A stretch of 64,000 nucleotides of DNA from CAVROP01 sp050008495 (GCA_050008495.1 JBEKMN010000009.1:1-64000), one strand, 5' to 3'; positions 25,611 to 34,717 are shown, counted from the first letter of the stretch. The notes: generated by a model from the sequence alone, not told the origin. Numbers and translations: made by a program.

Positions 25611-27044
25611 ATGGTTAAAGAAGGCATGCCTCCTGCAAAGAGCAGGAAACCACTCGTGGTTATGAAATTCGGCGGGACCTCGGTAGGAAACGCCGAGCGC
25701 ATGCAAAACGTGGGTAGCCTGTTGGCCGAGCACGCGCAACAGGCGGAGTTGGCGGTGGTGGTGTCGGCGATGGGCGGCATCACGGATATGCTGATTCGTG
25801 CCGCCATGGAAGCCAGCGCGGGCGATGGCGAGCACTGGAAAAATGTGCGGCGGGAACTGGCGCGCCGTCACCGCGAAGTCGCCGACCAGCTTCTCTCCGC
25901 TGCCGAGCAGTCATTCGTGCTGCCGCGGCTTGCCGCGCAAGTCGGAAACTTCGAAAACCTCTGTTCCGGTTTCTCCCTGGTACGAGAAGTTACTCCCCGC
26001 GCCATGGATACGCTCTCCAGCTTGGGCGAAGTGATGTCCGCGAACCTCATGGCGGCTATCCTTCGCTCTTTAGGTCTGGCAGCGGAAGCCGTGGATGCCA
26101 CCGAACTCATCGTTACGGACGACAACTTCGGCAACGCCTCTCCCCTGTTTGAGGAGACCACCGTCAAAACCCGCCAGCGCCTGGCCCTGCTTCGCCGGCG
26201 CGGAGTTATCCCTGTGATTACCGGATTCCGGGGCGCGACACCCGAGGGCGTGTGCACGACGCTGGGGCGTGGCGGGTCAGATTTCAGCGGTACGATCATC
26301 GGGGCGGCGCTGGATGCCGACGAGGTCTGGATCTGGACCGACGTGGACGGGGTGATGACGGCTGACCCGCGGCTGGTCCCGGAGGCGCGCATTATTCCCG
26401 GCATCTCCTACCGGGAAGCCATCGAGCTTTCCTTCTTCGGCGCCAAGGTGCTCCACCCCAAGACCATTCAGCCGATGATGAAGAAGAAGATCCCGGTCTG
26501 GATCAAGAATAGCTTCAACCCTTCCTGCCCGGGAACCCGGATCGTCCCTTCCGCCGCCGACGGCCCGCCCGGCGTGAAAGCCATCACCTCGCTGAGCAAG
26601 GCCAGCCTCATCATGGTGAGCGGTGGGGATCGGTTGAGCTTCGCGCAACTGGCCAGCCGGGTCTTCACGTGCCTCAGTGTGGAAGACATCACCTCTTTGA
26701 TGGTGACCCAATCGTCCGCGGAGAATGTGCTTTGCCTGGCCGTGCACGATGCGGACTTAAAACAGGCAAAGGCCAAGCTCGAGAAAGCTTTCGAACTGGA
26801 AATCATTCACGACCGCTCGGCGTCAGTGGAAGTTATGCCGCATGTGGCGATAGTCGTCGCCGTCGGTGAAAACATGAAAGGCACGCCGGGCGTGGCTGGG
26901 CGCGCCTTCGGCGCGCTGGGCCGGCGCGCGATCAACATCATCGCCATTGCCCAGGGGTCTTCCGAATTGAGCATCTCGTTCGCCGTGAAGTCTAGCGACG
27001 TGAAGGAAGCGGTCAAGACGATTCACGAGGAGTTTAAACTGTAG
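25611..27044 (+). CDS. lysC: Aspartate kinase
   Basis: First enzyme of the aspartate family pathway: ATP + L-aspartate to aspartyl phosphate, leading to lysine, threonine and methionine. 477 aa, monofunctional with no homoserine dehydrogenase fusion. Motifs: VVMKFGGTSVGNAERM (Lys of KFGGTS), TLGRGGSDFSGTI, and the aspartate site VTPRAMDTLSSLGE. Two ACT domains form the C-terminal regulatory part (about 315-477: MVSGGDRLS..., then VVAVGENMKGTPGVAGRAF). Presence of ACT domains means feedback inhibition by lysine or threonine is likely. AAGGAATG lies before the ATG. First of lysC - thrC - ppc on one strand. Confidence 0.96.
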   Translation: MVKEGMPPAKSRKPLVVMKFGGTSVGNAERMQNVGSLLAEHAQQAELAVVVSAMGGITDMLIRAAMEASAGDGEHWKNVRRELARRHREVADQLLSAAEQSFVLPRLAAQVGNFENLCSGFSLVREVTPRAMDTLSSLGEVMSANLMAAILRSLGLAAEAVDATELIVTDDNFGNASPLFEETTVKTRQRLALLRRRGVIPVITGFRGATPEGVCTTLGRGGSDFSGTIIGAALDADEVWIWTDVDGVMTADPRLVPEARIIPGISYREAIELSFFGAKVLHPKTIQPMMKKKIPVWIKNSFNPSCPGTRIVPSAADGPPGVKAITSLSKASLIMVSGGDRLSFAQLASRVFTCLSVEDITSLMVTQSSAENVLCLAVHDADLKQAKAKLEKAFELEIIHDRSASVEVMPHVAIVVAVGENMKGTPGVAGRAFGALGRRAINIIAIAQGSSELSISFAVKSSDVKEAVKTIHEEFKL

Positions 27045-27045
27045 G

Positions 27046-27146
27046 GGTCCGTTGTCCGTGGTCCGTAGTCCGTTGCCCATTCTCATCGGTGAATCGGGAT
27101 GACGACGGACAACTGACAACGGACAACGGACAACGGACAACTGACC
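27046..27146. repeat. Facing heptamer arrays (GTCCGTT and GGACAAC types)
   Basis: Left array GGTCCGTTGTCCGTGGTCCG and right array (GGACAAC)n/(TGACAAC) of about six units flank 25 bp and are inverted relative to one another. They fill the lysC-thrC gap entirely; thrC begins right after and has no Shine-Dalgarno sequence. Confidence 0.75.
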
Positions 27147-28439
27147 ATGCCATCCGCCTACCTCCAATGCATCGAAGACGCTTGCCGACGCAAGCAAGAC
27201 GTGAAGAGGGACGCGCACGCGTGTGCTTACTGTGGCGGACTTCTGGAGGCGAAATACGAACTTGAGAACTTCGATCCCGAATGCCAGCGGCGGACATGGC
27301 ATCAGCGCCGTTTAAGTGGCGAGCCGATCGATCGCAGCGGCGTGTGGCGCTTTCGCGAGTTGATTCCTTTCACCGGACCGGGCGACCGGATTATCTCGCT
27401 CTCGGAGGGCTCGACGCCTCTAGTGGGCACGCGCCGCACAGGATGGTGGGCGGGCCCCGTGCACCTGACCATCAAACACCAGGGCAACAATCCGACCGGC
27501 TCATTTAAAGATCTGGGCATGACCGCCTGCATTACGCGCGCCGCTTCGCGAGGAATACGCCGGGTGGCCTGCGCCTCCACCGGCAATACGTCTTCCTCCA
27601 TGGCGGCCTACGCTGCTCGCGCCGGCATGAGAGCCCTGCTCTTTGTGCCTTACCGGCAAATCTCCGCTGCCAAGCTCGCGCAAGCCTTGGATTTTGGCTC
27701 GCTGGTGGTGGAAGTGGGCGATACCTTTGATGAGGCATTCAGGCTGCTGCGAGAGATCGCCTGCGAACTGGATCTTTACCTGGTGAATTCCGTGAACCCT
27801 TTCCGCATCGAGGGCCAGAAAACCATCGTGGCGGAGATGCTCGAGCAACGGGCCTGGCGTCCGCCCGATTACATCGTGGTTCCAGGCGGGAATCTTGGCA
27901 ACGTCTCCGCCATCGGCAAGGGGCTGTGCGAGTTGAAAGAACTGGGCCTCATCGAAAAGGTGCCGCAACTGGTCGTGGTGCAGGCGGCCGGCGCGAGTCC
28001 CTTCCATCAGATGCTGGCCGGCGGCTTGAACGAACTGATCCCCGTCGATAAACCGGAGACCGAGGCCACGGCGATTCGCATTGGCCATCCAGCCAATTGG
28101 AAGAAGGCTCAACGAGTGCTGGAGTGGTCCGGGGGATTCACGGAGTCCGTCACCGACACCGAGATCTTTGAGGCCAAGGCGATGTTGGCGCAAGACGGCG
28201 TGGGATGTGAGCCCGCCTCCGCAGCCACCGTCGCCGGGGTTCGAAAGTTGGTGCGCGCCGGGAAAATTCCCTGGCACGCCGACATCGTCTGCGTTCTTAC
28301 GGGCAACCAACTGAAGGATACCGAGTACGTCATGCGCCACCGCTCGGATGTTCAGGAAAGCCGCCAGAGACTGCGCGTCGAGCCGAGTCTCGAGGCGCTA
28401 CGGAAAGCGCTGGAACCCGTGGTGGGCGACGGGGCGTGA
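27147..28439 (+). CDS. thrC: Threonine synthase
   Basis: PLP enzyme converting O-phosphohomoserine to L-threonine, 430 aa. The N-terminus has a zinc-ribbon-like start (YLQCIED ... CAYCGG) typical of the class II threonine synthase subfamily. PLP lysine is in NNPTGSFKDLGM; the SxxN-type ASTGNTSSSMAAYAARAG loop and GGNLGNVSAIGKG phosphate site are present. It follows lysC on the same strand with only a repeat array between, and thrA/thrB-type genes are absent from the window. No ribosome binding site is visible before ATG 27147, possibly because the repeat array reaches the start codon. Confidence 0.95.
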   Translation: MPSAYLQCIEDACRRKQDVKRDAHACAYCGGLLEAKYELENFDPECQRRTWHQRRLSGEPIDRSGVWRFRELIPFTGPGDRIISLSEGSTPLVGTRRTGWWAGPVHLTIKHQGNNPTGSFKDLGMTACITRAASRGIRRVACASTGNTSSSMAAYAARAGMRALLFVPYRQISAAKLAQALDFGSLVVEVGDTFDEAFRLLREIACELDLYLVNSVNPFRIEGQKTIVAEMLEQRAWRPPDYIVVPGGNLGNVSAIGKGLCELKELGLIEKVPQLVVVQAAGASPFHQMLAGGLNELIPVDKPETEATAIRIGHPANWKKAQRVLEWSGGFTESVTDTEIFEAKAMLAQDGVGCEPASAATVAGVRKLVRAGKIPWHADIVCVLTGNQLKDTEYVMRHRSDVQESRQRLRVEPSLEALRKALEPVVGDGA

Positions 28440-28447
28440 ACGAGACG

Positions 28448-28579
28448 AGAGTCAACAGTCGACAGTCGACAGTTGACAGCCCACAGCAAAAAGCGTGTCG
28501 GGGCTCACCACAGAGGCCACAGAGACCACTGAGAAGACGTGACTGTTTTTCTCTGTGTTCTCCGCGTACTCTGTGGTGA
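28448..28579. repeat. Heptamer array plus inverted repeat between thrC and ppc
   Basis: Array AGTCGACAGTCGACAGTTGA (about 28452-28487, period 7), then arms TCACCACAGAG (28505) and CTCTGTGGTGA (to 28579) around about 50 bp containing CACAGAG half sites. The second element is a MITE-like hairpin. No coding potential. Confidence 0.7.
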
Positions 28580-28632
28580 AAGCTTTGGTGGGCCCGCGAA
28601 GGCTTCCCTGACGCCTGACACCCTGAATACTC

Positions 28633-31350
28633 ATGGACGAAGCTCTGCGGCAGGAAGTTCGATTCCTCACCACACGCCTCGGGGCGATTGTGCAGGAGCA
28701 GTGTGGAGCAAAGACGTTCCAGGCGATCGAGCGTCTGCGCAGTCTGGCCAAGCTGATCCGCAAGAACCCTGATCCGATGCTTCTAGAAGCGAAGGAGTCG
28801 GCCGTCCGCGAACTTCCGAGCCGCCAGGCCACCGAGGTCGCGCACGCTTTCAGCCTCTTTTTTCACCTCGTCAACCTTTGCGAGGAACGCGAGCGGGTAC
28901 GCCGCTTGAGCGCCTATGCCTCGCAGGAAGCGGGCGCGCCCATGTCCTTGCGCCGGACCTTCAGCGAGTTGCGGCGCCAGGAAATTCCGGTAATCCAGCT
29001 CAAGTGCCTGCTTCGATCCATGCACATCGAGCCGGTTCTCACCGCCCACCCGACGGAAGCCAAGCGCCGCAGCGTCCTCAACCACATTCTGCGGATCGGG
29101 AGAACCCTGGAAGTTTTGCAGGGAGGCCCGCGCGCCGCTGCGGAGCAGGCGATCGACCCCTCCATCGAGGCTTTGTGGCTCACCGACGAGGTCCGTGAGT
29201 CCCCGGTCACACCACAAATCGAGAGTGAGAATGCGCGCTTCTACCTGGAGCGCACCATCTATGATCTGGCAGGAACTTTTTGGGAGAAATTCTGCGACGA
29301 GTTGTTTCGTTATGATCCCCGCCTTCCCGAACCACAGCCCTTTCTGAGTTTCGGTTCCTGGGTCGGCACTGACCGGGATGGCAATCCCAACGTTACGCCG
29401 GCCACCAGTAAAGAAGCCGCCGAAGAAGTGCGCAAGAGCATTCTGCGCTACTACCACGCGAGTTGCCGGCGCTTGTTAGGCCTGGCATCGTATCCGTGCC
29501 GCCACGTACCGGAAATCCGTCGCGACCTCGAGCGGCTGATGCGCCGCTTTCCGGAAACACGCACTTTCCGGGAAGTGGATCAGCCCAGCGAGTTCTACCG
29601 GCGCAAACTCCGCATCATGATGTGGAGGCTTGACCAGACAGTGAATCGTGAGCGAGGCGCCTATGGGACTCCCGGCGAATTCACCTGCGATCTGCGTCAA
29701 TTGGAGCGCCTCTTGGCTCGCCATGGCAGCCCTCGAATCTCGAAACTGGGCGCCCGCAGGCTGCGAGTATCCTCGCAGGTCTTTGGCTTTCATGGCGCGA
29801 GCCTCGACTTTCGCACCCACTCCTATGCTACCCGCGCTGCCGCCACCGAGCTTCTGCAGATTCAAGGGCTTCCTTCCGAACCCTGCGAGGCGCGCATTCT
29901 TTCCATCCAGAGACTTCTCGAGAAGCCGAGGATGCTGAAGACGCAGGTCCGCGCCGCAGAGCCTCTGCAGACGAACACATGCTCGGAATCCACCCGGCGC
30001 ATTTTGGAAGAGCTTCGAGCTCTCAAGGAAATTCAGACGCGTGACGGAGAAGCGGCGTCACATCGTTACATCCTGAGCATGACCTCCAGCGCGGCGGACG
30101 TTTGGGATATTCTCCTGCTGGGGCAGCAAGCAGGACTGGTGGAACTCCGCAAGGGCCAGCCAAACTCATGCTTCGACGTGATTCCCCTGTTTGAGACCTT
30201 GGACGATCTGGAAGCGGGTCCGGTCATCATGCAGGAGCTTTTCAGGGACCCGCTCTACCGGCGCATACTGAAGTCCCGTGGCGACTTTCAGGAAGTCATG
30301 CTGGGGTATTCCGACTCGGTCAAGGATGGCGGTTATGTTGCCGCCAACTGGGCGCTGTTCCGCGCCCAGAAGCGATTAGCATCTGTGGCGGAAGAATGCG
30401 GCGTCAACCTGAGCCTGTTTCACGGCAAAGGCGGAACGATCGACCGTGGAGGCGGGCAATCCCACCGCAGCATCGAGGCACAACCCTTCGCCGCTCCCGG
30501 CGGAAGACTTCGGATCACCGAACAAGGTGAGGTCATCTCTCTCAAATATGCCAATCCGGCCATCGCCGAGCGGAACCTCGAACAGCTCGTTACCGCCGTT
30601 CTGCACGCCCACCTGCTGCACTTCCGTGGCTTCGAGTTGGAGCAGATTCCGGAATGGGAAGAATACGCCCAGGAACTCGCCGCCAGCAGCCGCGCCTTCT
30701 ATCGCGAGCTCGTTTACGAAACTCCCGGATTCGTTACCTATTTTCGCCAAGCCACACCCATCGACCTCATTGAGCGAATCCGCCTCGGGTCGCGACCCAG
30801 CCGGCGGTTTCAAACCGGCAACCTGGGCGACTTGCGCGCCATTCCCTGGGTGTTTGCCTGGACGCAATCTCGCCACCTCCTCCCGGCCTGGTACGGCCTC
30901 GGCTACGCGCTCGAGGAGTTTATCGCCCATCACGACGCCAACGGGCTCCCAGTGCTGCGCCGCATGTACAAGGGCTGGCCTTTCTTCGGCATCTTGATCG
31001 GCAACGCGGAAGCCTCCCTTGCCAAGACCGACCTCTATATCGCCAGCCGCTACGCCGACTTGGTTCGGCCCCAGTCTCTTGGCTTGAGCATCTTCGGGCG
31101 TATCCGGGAAGAATATGAGCGCAGCGTTCGGGGCGTGCTCGCGGTGTCAGGCTCGAGTCACCTGCTCGAACGCCAACCCGTCCTGGCGGAATCCATCCGC
31201 CTGCGCAACCCCTACGTTGACCCTCTCAACTTCCTTCAGACCCGCTTCCTCGAGAAATGGCGCCGCGCACCCGACCGGCAGCCGGACATCCTCCACCTTT
31301 TGCAAATTACTGTTGGAGGTATTGCCTTTGGGATGAAGAGTACCGGCTAG
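28633..31350 (+). CDS. ppc: Phosphoenolpyruvate carboxylase
   Basis: Anaplerotic enzyme: PEP + bicarbonate to oxaloacetate, which feeds the aspartate pathway genes just upstream. 905 aa, full length. Active-site blocks present: VLTAHPTEAKRRSV (catalytic His), LGYSDSVKDGGYVAAN, LFHGKGGTIDRGGGQSH, and the intact C-terminal end GGIAFGMKSTG. The plant-type N-terminal phosphorylation Ser is absent, as expected for bacteria. No good ribosome binding site precedes ATG 28633; in-frame alternatives are not better. Same strand as lysC and thrC but separated by repeats. Confidence 0.97.
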   Translation: MDEALRQEVRFLTTRLGAIVQEQCGAKTFQAIERLRSLAKLIRKNPDPMLLEAKESAVRELPSRQATEVAHAFSLFFHLVNLCEERERVRRLSAYASQEAGAPMSLRRTFSELRRQEIPVIQLKCLLRSMHIEPVLTAHPTEAKRRSVLNHILRIGRTLEVLQGGPRAAAEQAIDPSIEALWLTDEVRESPVTPQIESENARFYLERTIYDLAGTFWEKFCDELFRYDPRLPEPQPFLSFGSWVGTDRDGNPNVTPATSKEAAEEVRKSILRYYHASCRRLLGLASYPCRHVPEIRRDLERLMRRFPETRTFREVDQPSEFYRRKLRIMMWRLDQTVNRERGAYGTPGEFTCDLRQLERLLARHGSPRISKLGARRLRVSSQVFGFHGASLDFRTHSYATRAAATELLQIQGLPSEPCEARILSIQRLLEKPRMLKTQVRAAEPLQTNTCSESTRRILEELRALKEIQTRDGEAASHRYILSMTSSAADVWDILLLGQQAGLVELRKGQPNSCFDVIPLFETLDDLEAGPVIMQELFRDPLYRRILKSRGDFQEVMLGYSDSVKDGGYVAANWALFRAQKRLASVAEECGVNLSLFHGKGGTIDRGGGQSHRSIEAQPFAAPGGRLRITEQGEVISLKYANPAIAERNLEQLVTAVLHAHLLHFRGFELEQIPEWEEYAQELAASSRAFYRELVYETPGFVTYFRQATPIDLIERIRLGSRPSRRFQTGNLGDLRAIPWVFAWTQSRHLLPAWYGLGYALEEFIAHHDANGLPVLRRMYKGWPFFGILIGNAEASLAKTDLYIASRYADLVRPQSLGLSIFGRIREEYERSVRGVLAVSGSSHLLERQPVLAESIRLRNPYVDPLNFLQTRFLEKWRRAPDRQPDILHLLQITVGGIAFGMKSTG

Positions 31351-31382
31351 GTGCTGGGGACTAGGGGCTAGGGGCTGGGGCT
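31350..31382. repeat. Heptamer tandem repeat (GACTAGG/GGCTAGG type)
   Basis: Units GGACTAG, GGGCTAG, GGGCTGG with period 7 follow the ppc stop directly. Confidence 0.65.
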
Positions 31383-31443
31383 TGGCAATTTTGGATTTGC
31401 GATTGACCTGCCCGCTATCTGTGTAAGGCCGGACGAACCACGC

Positions 31444-31449
31444 TATAAT
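31444..31449 (+). promoter_or_regulatory. Candidate -10 box of the small-protein operon
   Basis: Perfect TATAAT ending 11 bp before the ATG at 31461. If used, transcription would start about 4-6 nt before the start codon, so the mRNA would be nearly leaderless; no Shine-Dalgarno sequence is present, which agrees. No strong -35 box. Confidence 0.45.
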
Positions 31450-31460
31450 GCTCGCTCAAC

Positions 31461-31649
31461 ATGGGTAAGAACAAACAATTGCGCAAGCGTATCCGAGGCC
31501 AACAGAGGGTGATCGCAACGCATGAGGAGAAAATCGAAGCCGAGCTCCGCCGACCGACACCGGACCCGGGTTATCTGCGCAAATGGCATCGCGAAATTGA
31601 CACAGCGCGCAAAAACATGAGAAAGTTAAGTGAGCAGTTGGAGAAGTAG
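31461..31649 (+). CDS. Small basic coiled-coil protein (62 aa), unknown function
   Basis: Unrecognised family. Highly charged, basic N-terminal half (GKNKQLRKRIRGQQRVIATH) and heptad-like helix through the rest (EIDTARKNMRKLSEQLEK), suggesting one or two helices that may bind nucleic acid or another coiled coil. No ribosome binding site, but a -10 box lies 11 bp upstream. Followed after 2 bp by a second small gene, so the two are co-transcribed. Confidence 0.6.
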   Translation: MGKNKQLRKRIRGQQRVIATHEEKIEAELRRPTPDPGYLRKWHREIDTARKNMRKLSEQLEK

Positions 31650-31651
31650 AT

Positions 31652-31897
31652 ATGCCCCGCACAAAAGCCCCGGCGATACCGGATACTCACGTTCTGAAGC
31701 GGCTCATGGAAGAGTACGTGGAAATGCTTCGTGATACCGAGAGGACCGTAAAGAAAGTGCTTACCCTCGACCCTCAGACGGAAGAGTTCTGGGACCAAGT
31801 TAGCGAGCACGCCGCCGACATCTCGATGGTCGGGATCCGCTCCACGACGATCGTCGAAGAAATCGACAGCCTCATCGACCAGCTACCTGAAGACTAA
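31652..31897 (+). CDS. Small acidic helical protein (81 aa), unknown function
   Basis: Unrecognised. Acidic and predicted helical (LKRLMEEYVEMLRDTERTVK; TTIVEEIDSLIDQLPED), complementary in charge to the basic 62-aa protein encoded 2 bp upstream, so the two may form a complex. Its TAA abuts the proC stop on the other strand with no gap, so transcripts converge without a terminator between them. Confidence 0.6.
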   Translation: MPRTKAPAIPDTHVLKRLMEEYVEMLRDTERTVKKVLTLDPQTEEFWDQVSEHAADISMVGIRSTTIVEEIDSLIDQLPED

Positions 31898-32782
31898 CTA
31901 CGTATTCTGGCTTTCCACCAGTTCTCGCGCCCGCTGGCCGGCGCGGACCACAGCTTTAATCAAAGTGACCCGCAGGCCGCCTTCCTCGAGCTCGAGCAGG
32001 CCGTCGATCGTGCAACCCGCCGGCGTGGTGACAATGTCTTTCAACTTCGCAGGGTGCTCGCCGGTGTGGAGCACCATGGCGGACGCTCCCAGCAAGGTTT
32101 GGGCGGAGAGTTCGGTGGAAAGATCGCGTGGCAATCCCATCTTCACTCCCGCCTCGGCGAGCGACTCGATGATCAAGTAAACGTAGGCGGGGCCGGAGGC
32201 CGAAAGGCCGGTGATCGCGTCCATATGTTCTTCATTCACGACGACGATCCGGCCCATGGAACTGAAAATCTCGCGTGCCATCAGGATGTCGTCTTCGGTG
32301 GCGTGCCGCCCTGCCGCCAGCGCCGTCATGCCCTGGCGGATGAGGCAAGGTGTGTTCGGCATGGCCCGCACCACGCGCGCGGCCCGTCCCAACTCACGCT
32401 CGATCAAGGCGGTGGTGACCGAGGCTGCAACCGAAATGAGCACCGCATCACGCCTCAGAACTTTCCTGATTTCATGCAAGACCGCTTTCACCTGCTGGGG
32501 TTTCAAGCAAACCAGCACCAGGTCGGCTCCGGAGACCGCCTGAAGGTTGTTCGTGTGGGCTTTGACGCCATAGATCTCTTTCAGGTAATCAGCCCGCGGC
32601 CGGTCGGCTTCCGCTACGGTCGCTTCGACACTCGCCACAGGTATAAGCTGCGCGCCTAAGACTCCTGAGAGCAATGCTTCGCCCAGCTTTCCGGCGCCAA
32701 TGAGAGCAAGTTTCTTGACCCGGAAGTGAAAAGGCTTGGCGGCTCGAGCGGCCTTCTGAGAAACGTCTGTTGCTGGTTTCAT
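31898..32782 (-). CDS. proC: Pyrroline-5-carboxylate reductase
   Basis: Last step of proline synthesis: NAD(P)H reduction of 1-pyrroline-5-carboxylate. 294 aa; an N-terminal extension of about 20 residues precedes the Rossmann motif KLALIGAGKLGEALLSG. Family blocks: VRAMPNTPCLIRQGMTAL, and the C-terminal signature ITGLSASGPAYVYLIIESL ... TPAGCTIDGLLELEEGGLR. The ATG at 32782 has CAGGAG at proper distance. Convergent with the small-protein operon; upstream lies a long inverted repeat and then ilvC on the same strand. Confidence 0.96.
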   Translation of the reverse strand: MKPATDVSQKAARAAKPFHFRVKKLALIGAGKLGEALLSGVLGAQLIPVASVEATVAEADRPRADYLKEIYGVKAHTNNLQAVSGADLVLVCLKPQQVKAVLHEIRKVLRRDAVLISVAASVTTALIERELGRAARVVRAMPNTPCLIRQGMTALAAGRHATEDDILMAREIFSSMGRIVVVNEEHMDAITGLSASGPAYVYLIIESLAEAGVKMGLPRDLSTELSAQTLLGASAMVLHTGEHPAKLKDIVTTPAGCTIDGLLELEEGGLRVTLIKAVVRAGQRARELVESQNT

Positions 32783-32824
32783 ATCGCTCCTGCGAACTGG
32801 CAGCTTGCTGAAAAACCCATCGAC

Positions 32825-32917
32825 CTGTCATCCTGAGGAGCCGAAGGCGACGAAGGATCTCTGTAGTTCGTTGAAACTGCCACTGCCGAGATTCTTCGCT
32901 TCGCTCAGAATGACAGC
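32825..32917. repeat. Long inverted repeat, TGTCATCCTGAG family
   Basis: Arms CTGTCATCCTGAGGAGCCGA... and its complement ...CGCTCAGAATGACAGC, about 93 bp in all, between ilvC and proC. Left arm has a small insertion relative to 17224-17308. Confidence 0.75.
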
Positions 32918-32973
32918 ACCCGAGGGTTTTTCATCAGCCTGCCAGGGGCGACCCACGGGGTTGCTGGGTGGGG

Positions 32974-34008
32974 TTACCGTCGTGCCTCGGCTTGGGCAGC
33001 GGTGACTTCCTGCTTCGAGCCCTGGATCCAAGGCATCATTTTCCGCAACTCGCTGCCGACCTTTTCGATCAGATGATTTGCGGCTTGGGCGCGCATTTCG
33101 AGGAACTTCTTGCGGCCCTGGGCGTTCTCGTCCATCCATTCTTTCGCGAAGCTCCCATTCTGAACGTCGGCGAGGATCTTCTTCATGGCCTCGCGCACGT
33201 GCGCGTCAATCACCTTGGGCCCGCGAGTGTAGTCGCCGTATTCAGCCGTGTCGCTGACGGAGTAGCGCATGTACTTGATGCCGCCCTGATAAATCAAGTC
33301 CACGATGAGCTTCAGTTCGTGCAGGCACTCGAAATAGGCGATCTCTGGCTGGTACCCCGCCTCGACCAGAGTTTCAAATCCCGCCGTGATCAGTGACGAT
33401 ACACCGCCGCACAGCACGGTTTGCTCGCCGAACAAATCCGTTTCGGTCTCCTCTTTGAAGGTAGTGCGGATGACACCTGCCTTGAGGCTCCCGAGCCCTC
33501 TGGCGTATGCCAGCGCGGTCTCGACGGCGTGGCCGGAGGCGTCCTGCTGGACGGCGAGCAGGGCCGGGACTCCGATCCCTTCCTGGAACAATTCGCGCAA
33601 GCGGTGGCCGGGACACTTGGGCGCGATCATGATGACATCCACCGTGGGAGGGGGAGTAATGAACTTGAAGTGAATATTGAACCCGTGGGCAAACAATAAC
33701 GCCTTCCCTTCGCCAAGATTGGGCTCGACCTGTTCCTTGTAGGCTTTGGACTGCACATGGTCAGGGATGAGTAAGGCAATAAGGTCGCCGCGCCGGGCGG
33801 CTTCGGCGGCGTCCACGACTTCAAAGCCCGCCTCCTTTGCCTTCGCTTGAGGGGTGGATGGACGCATCTCACCCACAATTACGTTTAACCCGCTGTCCCG
33901 CAGATTAAGCGCATGCGCATGGCCCTGGCTTCCGTAGCCAATCACCGCGACCGTTTTGCCCGTTAGGGCTTTCAAATCTCCATCATTTTCGTAATAGACT
34001 TTTGCCAT
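32974..34008 (-). CDS. ilvC: Ketol-acid reductoisomerase (class I)
   Basis: Second common enzyme of valine, leucine and isoleucine synthesis; NADPH- and Mg-dependent rearrangement and reduction of acetolactate. 344 aa, the short class I form. Motifs: AVIGYGSQGHAHALNLRDSG cofactor loop, IAPKCPGHRLRELF, DLFGEQTVLCGG (metal ligand Asp/Glu) and FECLHELKLIVDL (second Glu pair). Weak ribosome site (GGGGAAA). Third gene of ilvB - ilvM-like - ilvC, though 190 bp containing a repeat separate it from the regulatory-subunit gene. Confidence 0.97.
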   Translation of the reverse strand: MAKVYYENDGDLKALTGKTVAVIGYGSQGHAHALNLRDSGLNVIVGEMRPSTPQAKAKEAGFEVVDAAEAARRGDLIALLIPDHVQSKAYKEQVEPNLGEGKALLFAHGFNIHFKFITPPPTVDVIMIAPKCPGHRLRELFQEGIGVPALLAVQQDASGHAVETALAYARGLGSLKAGVIRTTFKEETETDLFGEQTVLCGGVSSLITAGFETLVEAGYQPEIAYFECLHELKLIVDLIYQGGIKYMRYSVSDTAEYGDYTRGPKVIDAHVREAMKKILADVQNGSFAKEWMDENAQGRKKFLEMRAQAANHLIEKVGSELRKMMPWIQGSKQEVTAAQAEARR

Positions 34009-34086
34009 TTCGTTTCCCCATGAATTGAAATATCCACTCCCGTGGTTACACTGATCGGAGCGATGGATCTCGCCCTCGTTGTTTCA

Positions 34087-34135
34087 CCCCACTCCCGAAT
34101 CGCAGCGAAATTCCTCGCTGCACTCGGAATGACAA
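34087..34135. repeat. Degenerate half copy of the CTCGGAATGACA repeat
   Basis: CGCAGCGAAATTCCTCGCTG is a short hairpin followed by CACTCGGAATGACAAA, the right end of the 7484-7652 element type. Lies between ilvC and the small-subunit gene. Confidence 0.5.
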
Positions 34136-34198
34136 ACCAGCAGGGCTCTTCGCAGAATACCAGTTCTCTAACTTGTCGTCATGTGTAAGATGTGAAAA

Positions 34199-34681
34199 TC
34201 AGGCTTGAACTGCTGCAAGCTCCGCCTGCGGGGCGCAGCGTGTCGTCCTGACGCAAGCAAAGGGACGAAACGCCGTCTCTGGAGAGCCTGCCGAAGCCGA
34301 GTTCCGCCGTCTCTCCGCCGGAATCTCCAGTAAATACTTTCCGTGACTGGCAAAGATCAGCTTCGATTCTGGAAATGCCTCGAGCACTCGAGAGACGCCC
34401 GAGTTGTCGTCCTCCGAGTCGATAAAAACGAAGGAAGCGTTGGGGAAGGGTTCATGCCGGTAGCAAGTGACGTGCAGTACCCCCTCTGTCCGCCGCAGGA
34501 AGTTGAAAAGGTAATCGATATCGGCTTCCGCGGATTCCACAACGCCCATCAGGGAGAAACCCAGCGAACGGGCCGTCATGGTAAGGGTAGTAATCTTCAG
34601 GCTCTTGCGGCGGAAAATATTCATCAGCCGGCAGATGGTTATCATGTCGTTGTTCGTTTCAAGCGTCAGTAGCCACTGCAT
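34199..34681 (-). CDS. Acetolactate synthase small (ACT-domain) subunit, IlvM/IlvN-like
   Basis: One N-terminal ACT domain (about residues 1-75: WLLTLETNNDMITICRLMNI ... SLKITTLTMTARS) located between ilvB and ilvC, hence the regulatory subunit of acetolactate synthase. It lacks the glycine-containing valine-binding loop (NxPGVL) of classic IlvN/IlvH and looks more like IlvM, so valine inhibition may be weak. Total 160 aa; the C-terminal half (from about 85) is not recognisable as the usual ALS small-subunit C-domain and the last 35 residues are low in structure. ATG 34681 has AGGGAGCGGG upstream; a start 10 codons earlier is less likely. Confidence 0.72.
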   Translation of the reverse strand: MQWLLTLETNNDMITICRLMNIFRRKSLKITTLTMTARSLGFSLMGVVESAEADIDYLFNFLRRTEGVLHVTCYRHEPFPNASFVFIDSEDDNSGVSRVLEAFPESKLIFASHGKYLLEIPAERRRNSASAGSPETAFRPFACVRTTRCAPQAELAAVQA

Positions 34682-34717
34682 AACCCGCTCCCTTTTCGAT
34701 CTCAATCGCATTCGAAC

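Noticed and set aside
27046..27146. Possible CRISPR array between lysC and thrC
   Set aside because: Units are 7 bp with no spacers; heptamer tandem repeat, not a CRISPR.
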